Assembly: GCA_046546355.1 (NCBI GenBank)
Contig: JBKGXZ010000007.1
Span: 1 to 45,383, forward strand
Direction of reading: 5' to 3'
Source of the DNA: CAZBUB01 sp046546355
Lineage (GTDB): Bacteria > Desulfobacterota > Desulfovibrionia > Desulfovibrionales > Desulfothermaceae
DNA: 45,383 nt
Both the position numbers and the translations under genes were made by a program. Within the stretch, counting starts at the first letter, position 1. Every line of letters begins with the position of its first letter. Positions 37,108 through 45,363 of the stretch are shown in pieces. The notes under the pieces are model-generated. The model was not told where the DNA came from, did not search any database, and was given only the letters and a program-made list of their open reading frames with translations.

Positions 37108-38838
37108 CTATCCCCCTTGCCTGAGCAAAACATACAAAAAAACCAGCAAGGTTATCAGGATGGTGGCAAACATGGGGTTGGCCAGAGGCTGGCGGTCCAG
37201 ATCCTGGTCATAGTCCCGCTCAGGTGAGCTCCAGGTGCGCAGCACCTGCACAGGATGCCTGGAGAGCCTGGCCAGGGAGCCTGCAAAGGCAAAGGCCTTA
37301 TCCTCGCAGAGCCCAAAAAACCAGTTCACGCCCTGGACAAAGACCAGCCGGAAGCCCGGGGCTGAGGCCCGGTAAAACCAGTCCACATCCAGGGAGATCT
37401 TGTTCTTGGGCGTCAATTTGGCCCGCACCAGCCAAAAGGCCAGGAAGGTCGTCACGAGGATCTGCAGGGACTCCACCAGATGGGGTATGGTGAACGGGGT
37501 GTAGTCCATGGCATAGGGCAGCTCCATGTACAGGGCCTGGGGCCAGATGCCATAAAAGATGCACAAAAAAGAGGTCAGGGCCATAGCCACCAGCATGCCC
37601 TTTGGTATAGGCCTGGGCTGATGCTCTTTCTTTGGGGTGTGGAACCAGGTGTAATAGGGCAGTTTGACTCCAACAGACAGGAAGGTACCCACAGAGGCCA
37701 GTATCAGCAGCATCTTGGCTATGTAGTAGTGACTCTCGCCTGCTGCCGTGACTATGATGGACTTACTGATGAAACCATTAAACAGGGGCGCACCGGAAAT
37801 GGAGAGGGCAGCCACCATATAGAAGACCAGAACCCACTTCATCTTGGAAGCTAAGGCCCCCAGCTCGTGCAGCTTGCTGGTGCCTACGCTGTACAACACC
37901 GCGCCGGTGCCCATGAACAAAAGGGCCTTGTACAGGATATGACTGAAGGCATGGGCTGTGGTGCCGTTCAAGGCCAGCTCGGTGCCGATGCCTACTCCAG
38001 CCACCATATATCCCACCTGACTCACAATGTGATAGGCCAGTATCTCCCGGATATCATTGGCCAGGAAAGCGAATACTACGCCATAGATGGTCATGGTCAC
38101 CCCCAGCACCAGGAGGATAGGCCAGCCCGGGAACAACGTGGCCAGGACATAAACCGCTGTCTTGGTGGTAAATGCGCTCAGGAACACCGATCCGGTGACG
38201 GTGCCCTTGGGATAGCTGTCAGGAAGCCAAGCGTGCAGGGGGACCACAGCAGCGTTCAAGGCCACGCCAATCAGGATCAGCCAGCTGGCCACAGACTCCC
38301 CTGGAGCAAAGGAGGTCAAAGCCGGACTGCCTGTCTGGAATACCTGGATAATAATCCCGGCCATGAGCAGGCTGCCGCCGAAGAGGTGCATCAAGAGATA
38401 ACGCAGGCCTGCCTTGTCCGAGGCTGGGGTTCTCCTGGCCCAGATCAGGTAGGCCGAAGAAACAGCCATCAACTCCCAGAAGACCAGCAGGGTAAAAAAG
38501 TCCCCGCAGAAAGTGACTCCCAGGGCCCCGCCGGAATAGAGCAGGGCTGCAAGCTGCTGCCCTGTATCCCGCAGGTGCAAAGAATAGATCCCGCCCATAA
38601 AGGCTATCAGGGCGAAGATTATCCCGAAGGCCCTGCTCAGCTGGTCCACCTGCAGGGGAACCAGCTCGTAGTCCAGGAAGCCGAAGCTTTTCTCCGCGCC
38701 CAGGGGCAGGTTCAATACCAGGAGCAGGGCCAGAAATGGGAATGCTATGAATGCCAGGGATCTGGTCCGCTCCGGCAACAGGGGCAACAAGACCAGTCCC
38801 AGGAGCATGGCCAGCACCGGAGGAATCTCAAACATCAT
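37108..38838 (-). CDS. Mrp-type antiporter subunit, NuoL/M-like (third pump)
   Basis: 576 residues, about 14-16 membrane segments, of the complex I/antiporter pump family. Visible motifs include VPLHAWLPDSYPKGTV, FLSAFTTKTAVYVL with the conserved Lys, and ILAYHIVSQVGYMVAG. A long hydrophilic stretch near the C-terminus (about 470-550) precedes a final membrane segment. It is last in the operon and may stand in for the N-terminal part of MrpA. It overlaps the small upstream gene by 11 nt. Confidence 0.88.
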   Translation of the reverse strand: MMFEIPPVLAMLLGLVLLPLLPERTRSLAFIAFPFLALLLVLNLPLGAEKSFGFLDYELVPLQVDQLSRAFGIIFALIAFMGGIYSLHLRDTGQQLAALLYSGGALGVTFCGDFFTLLVFWELMAVSSAYLIWARRTPASDKAGLRYLLMHLFGGSLLMAGIIIQVFQTGSPALTSFAPGESVASWLILIGVALNAAVVPLHAWLPDSYPKGTVTGSVFLSAFTTKTAVYVLATLFPGWPILLVLGVTMTIYGVVFAFLANDIREILAYHIVSQVGYMVAGVGIGTELALNGTTAHAFSHILYKALLFMGTGAVLYSVGTSKLHELGALASKMKWVLVFYMVAALSISGAPLFNGFISKSIIVTAAGESHYYIAKMLLILASVGTFLSVGVKLPYYTWFHTPKKEHQPRPIPKGMLVAMALTSFLCIFYGIWPQALYMELPYAMDYTPFTIPHLVESLQILVTTFLAFWLVRAKLTPKNKISLDVDWFYRASAPGFRLVFVQGVNWFFGLCEDKAFAFAGSLARLSRHPVQVLRTWSSPERDYDQDLDRQPLANPMFATILITLLVFLYVLLRQGG

Positions 38839-39046
38839 CCTCTTCCTTGTAGTAGTCCGGATCTTTGCTCACCAGGAGCTTGCCCAGATACTTGGCGCCA
38901 AAGATTATAAGCAGGCAGCCCAGAAAGCCGAAGATGGCAAAAAAGCCGGGCACCTTCTCCCACCAGTAGTGGGGGTGGGCCACCAGCTGGGCCAAAAGGG
39001 TCAAAGCCAGGACCAGAGCCAAAAAAATTTTCTGCCAAGCTCTCAT
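38828..39046 (-). CDS. Small two-span membrane protein of the Mrp operon
   Basis: 72 residues: membrane segment about 7-22, then HPHYWWEKVPGFFAIFGFLG and a second span, with an acidic DYYKEEDDV tail. The ATG at 39046 overlaps the stop of the upstream pump gene by 4 nt, and its own end runs 11 nt into the next gene, so it is coupled to both. I recall similar small proteins in other Mrp-like operons but know no function. Confidence 0.75.
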   Translation of the reverse strand: MRAWQKIFLALVLALTLLAQLVAHPHYWWEKVPGFFAIFGFLGCLLIIFGAKYLGKLLVSKDPDYYKEEDDV

Positions 39047-40569
39047 AAACCAGTACCCAGAATAGCCACATGGGATTGGAGATCCATGACGCTGCGGGTC
39101 ACGATTCCGGCCAGCTCGAAAAACCTGAACCACAAATCAGGATACAGGCCCAAGGCCAGGGAGAGCAGACCCACGATGCAGATAGGAACCACCATCAGCA
39201 AAGAAGCCTCTCCGTGCTTCTCCAGCTCCTTGCCGCCGGGCCTGAAGAATGCCCTGTGCACAATAGGCAGGAAGTAAGCGGCGTTCAAGAGCCCGCTTAG
39301 CACAAACACCCCCAGCATTACTGCTTGATCAGCCTGCATGGATCCCAGACACAAGAACCACTTACTGATGAAGCCGTTTATGGGCGGTACTCCAGCCAGC
39401 CCCAGGGCCCCGATGGCAAAGGCACCCATGGTCCAGGGCATAACCCTGCCTATGCCGTTAAGCTCAGAGATCTCGCTCTTGTGCAGATTGACTGCTATGG
39501 CCCCGGCACAGAAAAACAGGGTAATCTTCATGGTGGCGTGGTTGGCCAGGTGCAGCAGCCCGCCAGTAAATCCTTCAGGAGAGAGAAGGGCCACGCCCAG
39601 GACAATATAGGACAGATGCCCCACTGTGGAATAAGCCAGTCGCCTCTTCAAGTTGTCCTGCTGCATGGCGATGAAGGAGGCCAGGAGGATGGTGGCTGCA
39701 GCAAATACCGCCAGGATCATATCCAGGCCAAAAACCTGCATGTTCTCAGGGCCGAAGACATAGCCCACTACCCGGACTACGCCGAAAACACCAGACTTGA
39801 CCACAGCCACGGCGTGCAGCAGCGCGCTCACTGGAGTGGGCGCGACCATGGCCGCTGGCAGCCAGCTATGCAGAGGCATGATACCAGCCTTGACCCCTAC
39901 CCCGGCCATGAACATGATGAACAGGATCTTGGCTGTCCAGGGATCTTCCAGAACTCCCTGCAACAGTCCGCCAGGCTCGAACTCCAGGCTGCCAGCCAGG
40001 ACATAGGTCCAGGCTATTGCGGCTATGAGCACCAGCCCGGCACTCAGGGCATAGGTCAAATACTGCCTGCCGGAGCGGATGGCCTCTTCGTTCTCCGAGT
40101 GGATGACCAAAGGATAGGTGGCCAGGCTCAAGATCTCGTAGAAGATGATGAAGGTCAGTAGATTTGCAGAAAAGGCTATACCTATGGTCGCGGACAGACA
40201 GACCGCGAAGCTGGCGAAGTACCTGGTTTGATTTTGCTCATGGTGCCCCCGCACATAGCCTATGGAGTAGAAACTGGTCAAAATCCAGAGCCCGGAAGCT
40301 ATCAAGGCAAAGAAAAGGCCCATGGGATCAGCCTGGAGCTCCAGGGAGATGCCTGGAGCGATCTCCACTATGCTGAACCGAGCCACCTTGCCGGCAAAAG
40401 CGTCAGGCAATAGGGATAGCACCAGAGGGAACTTGATGCAGGCCGCAGCCAGGGTCCAGAATTCGCGCAGATTAGGCCTACTGGAGGAAAGCAGGATCAA
40501 GGGCACGGCCAGCAAGGAGACCAGAACCGCCAGAAAGGGAATGGAAGAAGTATAGAGATCAGGCTGCAT
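39043..40569 (-). CDS. Mrp-type antiporter subunit D-like (second pump)
   Basis: 508 residues, about 14 membrane segments. PLHSWLPAAMVAPTPVSALLHAVAVVKSG is the MrpD/NuoM signature with the conserved Lys, and RRLAYSTVGHLSYIVLG and LAGVPPINGFISKW are later family motifs. It should form a proton or cation channel half of the antiporter. It begins 10 nt after the upstream mrpD. Confidence 0.92.
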   Translation of the reverse strand: MQPDLYTSSIPFLAVLVSLLAVPLILLSSSRPNLREFWTLAAACIKFPLVLSLLPDAFAGKVARFSIVEIAPGISLELQADPMGLFFALIASGLWILTSFYSIGYVRGHHEQNQTRYFASFAVCLSATIGIAFSANLLTFIIFYEILSLATYPLVIHSENEEAIRSGRQYLTYALSAGLVLIAAIAWTYVLAGSLEFEPGGLLQGVLEDPWTAKILFIMFMAGVGVKAGIMPLHSWLPAAMVAPTPVSALLHAVAVVKSGVFGVVRVVGYVFGPENMQVFGLDMILAVFAAATILLASFIAMQQDNLKRRLAYSTVGHLSYIVLGVALLSPEGFTGGLLHLANHATMKITLFFCAGAIAVNLHKSEISELNGIGRVMPWTMGAFAIGALGLAGVPPINGFISKWFLCLGSMQADQAVMLGVFVLSGLLNAAYFLPIVHRAFFRPGGKELEKHGEASLLMVVPICIVGLLSLALGLYPDLWFRFFELAGIVTRSVMDLQSHVAILGTGL

Positions 40570-40579
40570 GACTTCCTGC

Positions 40580-42082
40580 TTATAGTCCTTGGGGGATTAT
40601 CTGTTGGATGAGGCTATTCACGATCCAGGCGTTGAACAGCCCCAGCAAAATAAGAGAGGCAGCCAGAATCAATGTCGGGGCCAGCATAGAGGCCGGGGCT
40701 TCATGCCTGGCCAGCTCTGCTGTGTCCCCCCGGGCCTGGAGCAGCTCCTCATCCTGGGGCCGCAAATACATCCTCTCCAGGATGCGGAAGAAATACACCG
40801 CGTTCAGCAGGCTGCTGACAATCAAAACCACCAGGAATATCCAGTTGGCCTGCTCTATAGAGCCCAGGGCCAGGTACCACTTGCTAAAAAAGCCTGCTGT
40901 AGGGGGCAGCCCAATCATGGAGATGGCAGCCACTGCAAAGGCGGCTGCTGTCCAAGGCATGGTCCGGCGCAGGGAGTCCTCGAACCTGGGGATCCAGGAG
41001 TGTCCCAAACGGAAACGCAGGCTGCCGCTGACCAGGAACAGGCAGGCCTTCATGCAGGCGTGGTTCAGGATATGCAGCACCGCGCCTATAATGCCCAAAG
41101 GAGAGGCCAGGCCAATGCCTAAGCCGATATAACCCACCTGGGCTACAGAGCTGTAGGCCAGCATGGTCTTCAGCTCCTTCTGGCAGATGGCCAACAGGGA
41201 CCCCCAGATGATGCCCGCCGCCCCCAGGTAGCCCACGATCTTGATCAAGGGCAGCTCGTACAGGGCATATTCCGGCTCCAGGACAAAGAACATCACCCTT
41301 AGCAGCACATAGGCCGCAACCTTGGTCCCGATGGGCGCGATCAAAGCGGTCGCCGAGGAAGAGGCATAGGAATATGCATCTGGCAGCCAGGCATGCAGCG
41401 GGAAAAGGGCCATTTTCAGGCCAGCGCCCAGGACGATCAGGCAAAGGCCTATCTTCACAGGCACAGTGTCTTGCACCAAGGGCATCATGGAAGCCACATC
41501 AGCCATGTTCAGGGTCCCGGTGCTGATGTAGATAAAGGCCACTCCCAGCAGATAAAAGGCAGCCCCGGCAGTACCCAGGGTCAGATACCTGAAGGCAGCC
41601 ACCGGGGCCCTCTTGTCTCCTATAGCCACCAGGGCATACCCAGCCAGGGCAGCTATCTCCAGAAACACATACAGGTTGAAGAAGTCCCCGGTCATGACCA
41701 TGCCGCATAGCCCGGCCAAAAGCAGCATGGCCAGGGAGTAGAAGGGGATGTACTTCTGCGGGGTTTCCTGGATCACGCTGGATATGGAATAGAACAGCAC
41801 CAGCAGGGAAATCCCGGTGATCACCAGGCACATGAAAGCGGACAGAGGATCCAGGATGAACTCGATGCCCATAGGGGGCATCCAGCCCCCTAAATGGTAG
41901 CTGATCCTGCCCTGCTCCAGGACTTCCAGCATCCCTTTTACACTGAGGATAAAGGCCAGCACTGACCCGGCCAGAGCTGGATAAATGGCCCAGGCGCGCC
42001 TGCAGTAACCCAGCATGGGCACGAAGAGCGCGGCCAGCAAAAAGGTAACCGGGATGAGCACTGGGATATTGGAAGAACTCAT
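40580..42082 (-). CDS. mrpD: Mrp Na+/H+ antiporter subunit D
   Basis: 500 residues, about 14 membrane segments. FPLHAWLPDAYSYASSSATALIAPIGTK has the expected proton-path residues, with MLAYSSVAQVGYIGLG and IGLPPTAGFFSKWYLA following. MrpD is an antiporter-like pump subunit. It overlaps mrpC by 4 nt (ATGA). Order C then D is the standard Mrp order, so I give this copy the mrpD name. Confidence 0.92.
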   Translation of the reverse strand: MSSSNIPVLIPVTFLLAALFVPMLGYCRRAWAIYPALAGSVLAFILSVKGMLEVLEQGRISYHLGGWMPPMGIEFILDPLSAFMCLVITGISLLVLFYSISSVIQETPQKYIPFYSLAMLLLAGLCGMVMTGDFFNLYVFLEIAALAGYALVAIGDKRAPVAAFRYLTLGTAGAAFYLLGVAFIYISTGTLNMADVASMMPLVQDTVPVKIGLCLIVLGAGLKMALFPLHAWLPDAYSYASSSATALIAPIGTKVAAYVLLRVMFFVLEPEYALYELPLIKIVGYLGAAGIIWGSLLAICQKELKTMLAYSSVAQVGYIGLGIGLASPLGIIGAVLHILNHACMKACLFLVSGSLRFRLGHSWIPRFEDSLRRTMPWTAAAFAVAAISMIGLPPTAGFFSKWYLALGSIEQANWIFLVVLIVSSLLNAVYFFRILERMYLRPQDEELLQARGDTAELARHEAPASMLAPTLILAASLILLGLFNAWIVNSLIQQIIPQGL

Positions 42083-42447
42083 TGCATCCGCTTTAGCAGG
42101 GTTGGCTCGTCAATAGTCTTGTAGTTGCGATAGATAGCTACCAATAGGGCAAAGGAGACCCCCAGGGTGACCACCGCCACCACAATGGCTGTCAGCATCA
42201 AGGTGTGTGGCAGGGGGTTCAAATAGAGGTCAGGATTTTGCACTCCCAGCGCAGGGTCCTTAATGGTCACAGTGGCCTCTTCCTTGTATGCGGCCACAAT
42301 CCAGAACAGGATGGTGGAGGCCTGGACAATGGACATGCCCATGACCTTCTTCATCAGGTTGTGCTTGAGCATCATGGCGTAGAGCCCGATGCCAAAGAGA
42401 AGCACCAGAAAGAAATAGGCATAATAGCCCTGAATTGCTTCCAGCAT
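42079..42447 (-). CDS. mrpC: Mrp antiporter subunit C (NuoK-like)
   Basis: 122 residues with three membrane spans, matching MrpC/NuoK: FGIGLYAMMLKHNLMKKVMGM at the start, DPLPHTLMLTAIVV-like (here NPLPHTLMLTAIVVAVVTLG) in span 3. Small channel subunit between B and D. It begins 6 nt after mrpB. Confidence 0.93.
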   Translation of the reverse strand: MLEAIQGYYAYFFLVLLFGIGLYAMMLKHNLMKKVMGMSIVQASTILFWIVAAYKEEATVTIKDPALGVQNPDLYLNPLPHTLMLTAIVVAVVTLGVSFALLVAIYRNYKTIDEPTLLKRMQ

Positions 42448-42453
42448 GCCCTA

Positions 42454-42879
42454 TCACCCCACAAGATCGTCGTATATGGACACCAGGGCGGTCATCACCG
42501 CAATGGTCACCCCCAGCTCAATGAATAAAATCCCAAAAGAGCGCACATCAGCAGCCTCCAGACCCAGGAATGGAATGGCTGCATAGTCCATGTAATTGCC
42601 CCCGAAAAGCAGGGCCACTACTCCTGTACCGGCAAATATCAGTGCTCCCAAGGCACAAAAAGGCATAGCCACACTGGTAGAAAAGGTAAGCTGACTGCGC
42701 TCTGTGCCCCAACCCAGCCTGAGCAGCAAAACGCTGGCAGCCAGAAGCACGCCGCCCTGGAAACCACCTCCAGGGCTGTAGTGGCCATGGAAAAAGACGT
42801 ACAGCCCAAAGATCTGGATCACCGGGGCCAAGCCCCTGCTGGCCAGCTGGATAATGGGGCTGCCAGAGAGGTCTTTCAT
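42454..42879 (-). CDS. mrpB: Mrp antiporter subunit B
   Basis: 141 residues, four membrane spans. FGLYVFFHGHYSPGGGFQGGVLLA is the MrpB signature, with the conserved His and Gly run. It overlaps the MbhE-like gene by 4 nt. In classical Mrp systems the MrpA C-terminus contacts this subunit, and here the separate small genes just upstream supply that part. Confidence 0.93.
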   Translation of the reverse strand: MKDLSGSPIIQLASRGLAPVIQIFGLYVFFHGHYSPGGGFQGGVLLAASVLLLRLGWGTERSQLTFSTSVAMPFCALGALIFAGTGVVALLFGGNYMDYAAIPFLGLEAADVRSFGILFIELGVTIAVMTALVSIYDDLVG

Positions 42880-43172
42880 AAAGGCCTCCTGCGCAGGATG
42901 AACATGCAGGCTATGCCCCCGGCAAAGACCACAATAGTCTCGCCCAGGGTATCAAAGCTCCTGTAGTCTGCCAGCACCACGGTGACCATATTCGGGGTAT
43001 GGGCATCTTTATAAGCGTTCTGGATATAATAGGCCCCGGCCACCTGGGTGCCTGTGGGATTGACTTCTTGCTGGGCAGGCGCCTGGAGGTCCCCCCGGGG
43101 AGGGAGACCAGAGATTGCATAAACCAGCAAAAGACCGAACAAAATTAAAGTTAATAATTGCAGCTTTCTCAA
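42876..43172 (-). CDS. MbhE-like subunit (part of MrpA C-terminus)
   Basis: 98 residues. One N-terminal membrane span (about 5-22), a polar loop, then NMVTVVLADYRSFDTLGETIVVFAGGIA and a second span. This is the MbhE / MrpA C-terminal segment, found separately in membrane-bound hydrogenases and in split Mrp systems. It overlaps the genes on both sides by 4 nt. Confidence 0.85.
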   Translation of the reverse strand: MRKLQLLTLILFGLLLVYAISGLPPRGDLQAPAQQEVNPTGTQVAGAYYIQNAYKDAHTPNMVTVVLADYRSFDTLGETIVVFAGGIACMFILRRRPL

Positions 43173-43414
43173 TCTCTGCTCTTCCTGGAAGTTGCAAGTA
43201 TGGCCACAATGTTGAACACACCCACGATACCTGCCCCTACCACTGCCTCAGTAAAGGCCACGTCTATCGCGCCCATGGAAACCATCAAAGAGGCGGACAT
43301 AAAGCTGAAGATGATCAGAATCACAGCAGCAGCCAACAAGTTACGTACATTCAAGGCAATCAAGGCAGCCACCACCATGATCAGGAGCAAAAAAAATTCT
43401 ATCAGCCAGTGCAT
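43169..43414 (-). CDS. MbhD/DUF4040-like subunit (part of MrpA C-terminus)
   Basis: 81 residues with three membrane spans. DVAFTEAVVGAGIVGV is the DUF4040/MbhD signature, which in standard Mrp systems is within MrpA. It starts 3 nt after mrpG and overlaps the MbhE-like gene by 4 nt. Confidence 0.87.
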   Translation of the reverse strand: MHWLIEFFLLLIMVVAALIALNVRNLLAAAVILIIFSFMSASLMVSMGAIDVAFTEAVVGAGIVGVFNIVAILATSRKSRD

Positions 43415-43417
43415 GAA

Positions 43418-43744
43418 TCAGCTCCCTTTTCCTTGATCCTTGGGCCCTTTCCAGGGCTTGTAGCCAAAGAGCAGTGCCCTGCGGGCCAAGGCGTGGGAAG
43501 CCACCGGGCTGGTCATGGCCACAAATATAAATATCAAAAACAGCTTGGCGCTGTCCTGGCTGAAACCGGAATATATGATCATACCCATTACAAACATGAG
43601 CACTCCCAAGGTATCCACCTTGCCTGCGGCATGAACCCGGGTATAAAAATCAGGGAGCCGAATGAGCCCCAGACTGCCCACCAGCATGAAGAAGATCCCC
43701 CCCACCATTAGTACGATTGAGGCTATTTCCTGGATAGGGCTCAT
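43418..43744 (-). CDS. mrpG: Mrp antiporter subunit G
   Basis: 108 residues, three membrane spans. LVGSLGLIRLPDFYTRVHAAGKVDTLG is the MrpG signature. Small membrane subunit. It overlaps mrpF by 4 nt. The C-terminal tail is basic and faces the cytosol by family analogy. Confidence 0.94.
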   Translation of the reverse strand: MSPIQEIASIVLMVGGIFFMLVGSLGLIRLPDFYTRVHAAGKVDTLGVLMFVMGMIIYSGFSQDSAKLFLIFIFVAMTSPVASHALARRALLFGYKPWKGPKDQGKGS

Positions 43745-44016
43745 CCCTCGGACTCGCTGTCTTCGCTCTTAAAATATTTGGCCATGGCGATCACGCCGAG
43801 AAAATTAAGGATGGCATAGGCCAAGGCGATGTCTATAAACATATCCAGCCTGCCGTAAATAAAACCAAAGAGCAGGATCAGGGTAATTGTCTTGCTGCCT
43901 ACTGCTGCCGCGCCCAAAAGCCGGTCAAAGACCGTGGGCCCCAGATACACTCGGTAAAAAGGTACCAAAAGCACAAGCACCAGCACCAGGGCCATATAGC
44001 TAAAAACATCAGGCAT
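43741..44016 (-). CDS. mrpF: Mrp antiporter subunit F
   Basis: 91 residues, three membrane spans. RVYLGPTVFDRLLGAAAVGSK matches MrpF, and DIALAYAILNFLGVIAMAKY is span 3. The ATG at 44016 gives the usual length; the open frame to 44067 would put 17 extra residues inside the end of mrpE. The gap after mrpE is 5 nt. Confidence 0.93.
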   Translation of the reverse strand: MPDVFSYMALVLVLVLLVPFYRVYLGPTVFDRLLGAAAVGSKTITLILLFGFIYGRLDMFIDIALAYAILNFLGVIAMAKYFKSEDSESEG

Positions 44017-44021
44017 TGTCC

Positions 44022-44618
44022 TTATCCCTTTTCCCTGCCGGTCAGCAAATGTTCCACGTTGCAGCACATATCCTCAGTGCTGCATTCCTGCAAGTAGAGC
44101 CTTGCGACCTTAAATTCCATTTCTCCGCTGACCAAAGAGGCTTCTGTATCCTCGGTCAGGGCGTGCACTGTGAATTTCTCCCCATCTATCTGCACGGTGA
44201 GTGTGCCTGGGGTCAGGGTAATGGAGTTGCCCAGGATGACCTTAGCCAGGACATTGGGCTGCTGGGATTGGAATCTGACCAATATGGGTCTGATAGGCAT
44301 TTTGGGATGCAAAATCACATAGGCCACATATACCCCGGACTTAATGATCTGCCACAGGAGATAAACCAAATAAAGCATCAGTCTGGAGATATTGATCCTG
44401 GTGCTGCCACAGGGCTGATCTTCAGCCAAAGGGAGGGAACGCATCTGCCAGTTTAGCCAGAGCACAATACCTACAGAAAGCACTCCATACAAAATGTGCA
44501 GGAAATCATAATGACCGCTGAATATCAGCCACAGGAGCATGAGCAAAAAGGCCTGCAACACCAAGCCCCTTGTAAGCAAGTATCTGGATGCGTTACTGCT
44601 AGAGGCATTCTGCTCCAT
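44022..44618 (-). CDS. mrpE: Mrp antiporter subunit E
   Basis: 198 residues. Two or three N-terminal membrane spans, then a cytosolic domain with LVRFQSQQPNVLAKVILGNSITLTPGTLTV-type MrpE features (here split as VRFQSQQPN and GNSITLTPGTLTVQI). It is the first gene of the operon. I chose the ATG at 44618 to fit the family; the frame is open to 44681. The upstream 280 nt are AT-rich and likely hold the operon promoter. Confidence 0.92.
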   Translation of the reverse strand: MEQNASSSNASRYLLTRGLVLQAFLLMLLWLIFSGHYDFLHILYGVLSVGIVLWLNWQMRSLPLAEDQPCGSTRINISRLMLYLVYLLWQIIKSGVYVAYVILHPKMPIRPILVRFQSQQPNVLAKVILGNSITLTPGTLTVQIDGEKFTVHALTEDTEASLVSGEMEFKVARLYLQECSTEDMCCNVEHLLTGREKG

Positions 44619-44818
44619 ATTAGGTCCCGGAATTCTTGAGCTTATAAGCTTGCAGCTAATGAGGCCGCGTTGACTGCTCAAGGGGCTGTGTATTTATCTG
44701 CAGTAAGGCCTAAGCTTGCTGTCTGGGAGAATTTCGGGCAGTAAAAAAAGCTGTTCACCAGACAGTTGGATAGCTATGCCTATTTTCAGCATTTAAATAT
44801 TCTCAGGCAAAGGTCTAA

Positions 44819-44849
44819 ATTTCATTACAGAAAAAAAGTCAGCTGTCAA
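44819..44849 (-). promoter_or_regulatory. Weak candidate promoter for the Mrp operon
   Basis: Minus strand: TTGACA (44844-44849, 6 of 6) with TGAAAT (44819-44824, 4 of 6) at 19 nt, about 200 nt before mrpE. Spacing is long. The whole 44619-44898 space is AT-rich and holds no gene that I can see. Confidence 0.25.
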
Positions 44850-44898
44850 GTAAATTTCAGCTACCGTCCCAGCAAAGCTCCTTAGCCCCCACGGCCTG

Positions 44899-45363
44899 CT
44901 AGCCCTGCTCAAGGATTCCTTGGATCCTCTGCCTGGCCTTTTGCAGCAAGCCAGGATAAGCCTGCTGCAGAGCAGGGGTCATTTCCAACCCCCAATCAAT
45001 CTTCTCCGGCTCCAGGCCCAGTACCTCCAGCTCTGGCTTGTGACCAGCCAACTCAGCCATGCGCAGGGAGTCCAGCAGGTCAATATCATGCAGGGAAAGG
45101 GCCTGCTGTTTGTCCCGGATCAGATCCTGCTCTGTGATATGATACATGCTGCCTGGCTCACCTCCGGCCCGAATTATATCCAGGACCAGGACCTGCTTGT
45201 AGCCCTCGAAGAGGTAGAACACATCTTGGGTAAATGTCCCTCCGTCCATAAAATCTACCCCTATAGGCCAGCTCTCCTGTTGCAGATCCTGGACTGCATG
45301 CACCCCCAAGCCTTCGTCCTTAAGCAGAATGTTGCCCACTCCCAACACCAACAGCTTTTGCAT
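44899..45363 (-). CDS. Hydrogenase maturation endopeptidase (HyaD/HybD family)
   Basis: 154 residues. This protease trims the C-terminus of the NiFe hydrogenase large subunit after metal insertion. LVLGVGNILLKDEGLGVHAV holds the first nickel-sensing acid, VDFMDGGTFTQD the second, and ALSLHDIDLLDSLRMAE the His. The ATG has GAGGAG 7 nt upstream and is 20 nt from the right edge. The hydrogenase genes are probably upstream on this strand, outside the window. Confidence 0.94.
   Translation of the reverse strand: MQKLLVLGVGNILLKDEGLGVHAVQDLQQESWPIGVDFMDGGTFTQDVFYLFEGYKQVLVLDIIRAGGEPGSMYHITEQDLIRDKQQALSLHDIDLLDSLRMAELAGHKPELEVLGLEPEKIDWGLEMTPALQQAYPGLLQKARQRIQGILEQG

Noticed and set aside
37867..38910. 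347-codon plus-strand frame opposite the third pump gene
   Set aside because: Polar Gln/Gly/His-rich translation without domain features; the minus strand is a well-formed membrane protein in operon order.
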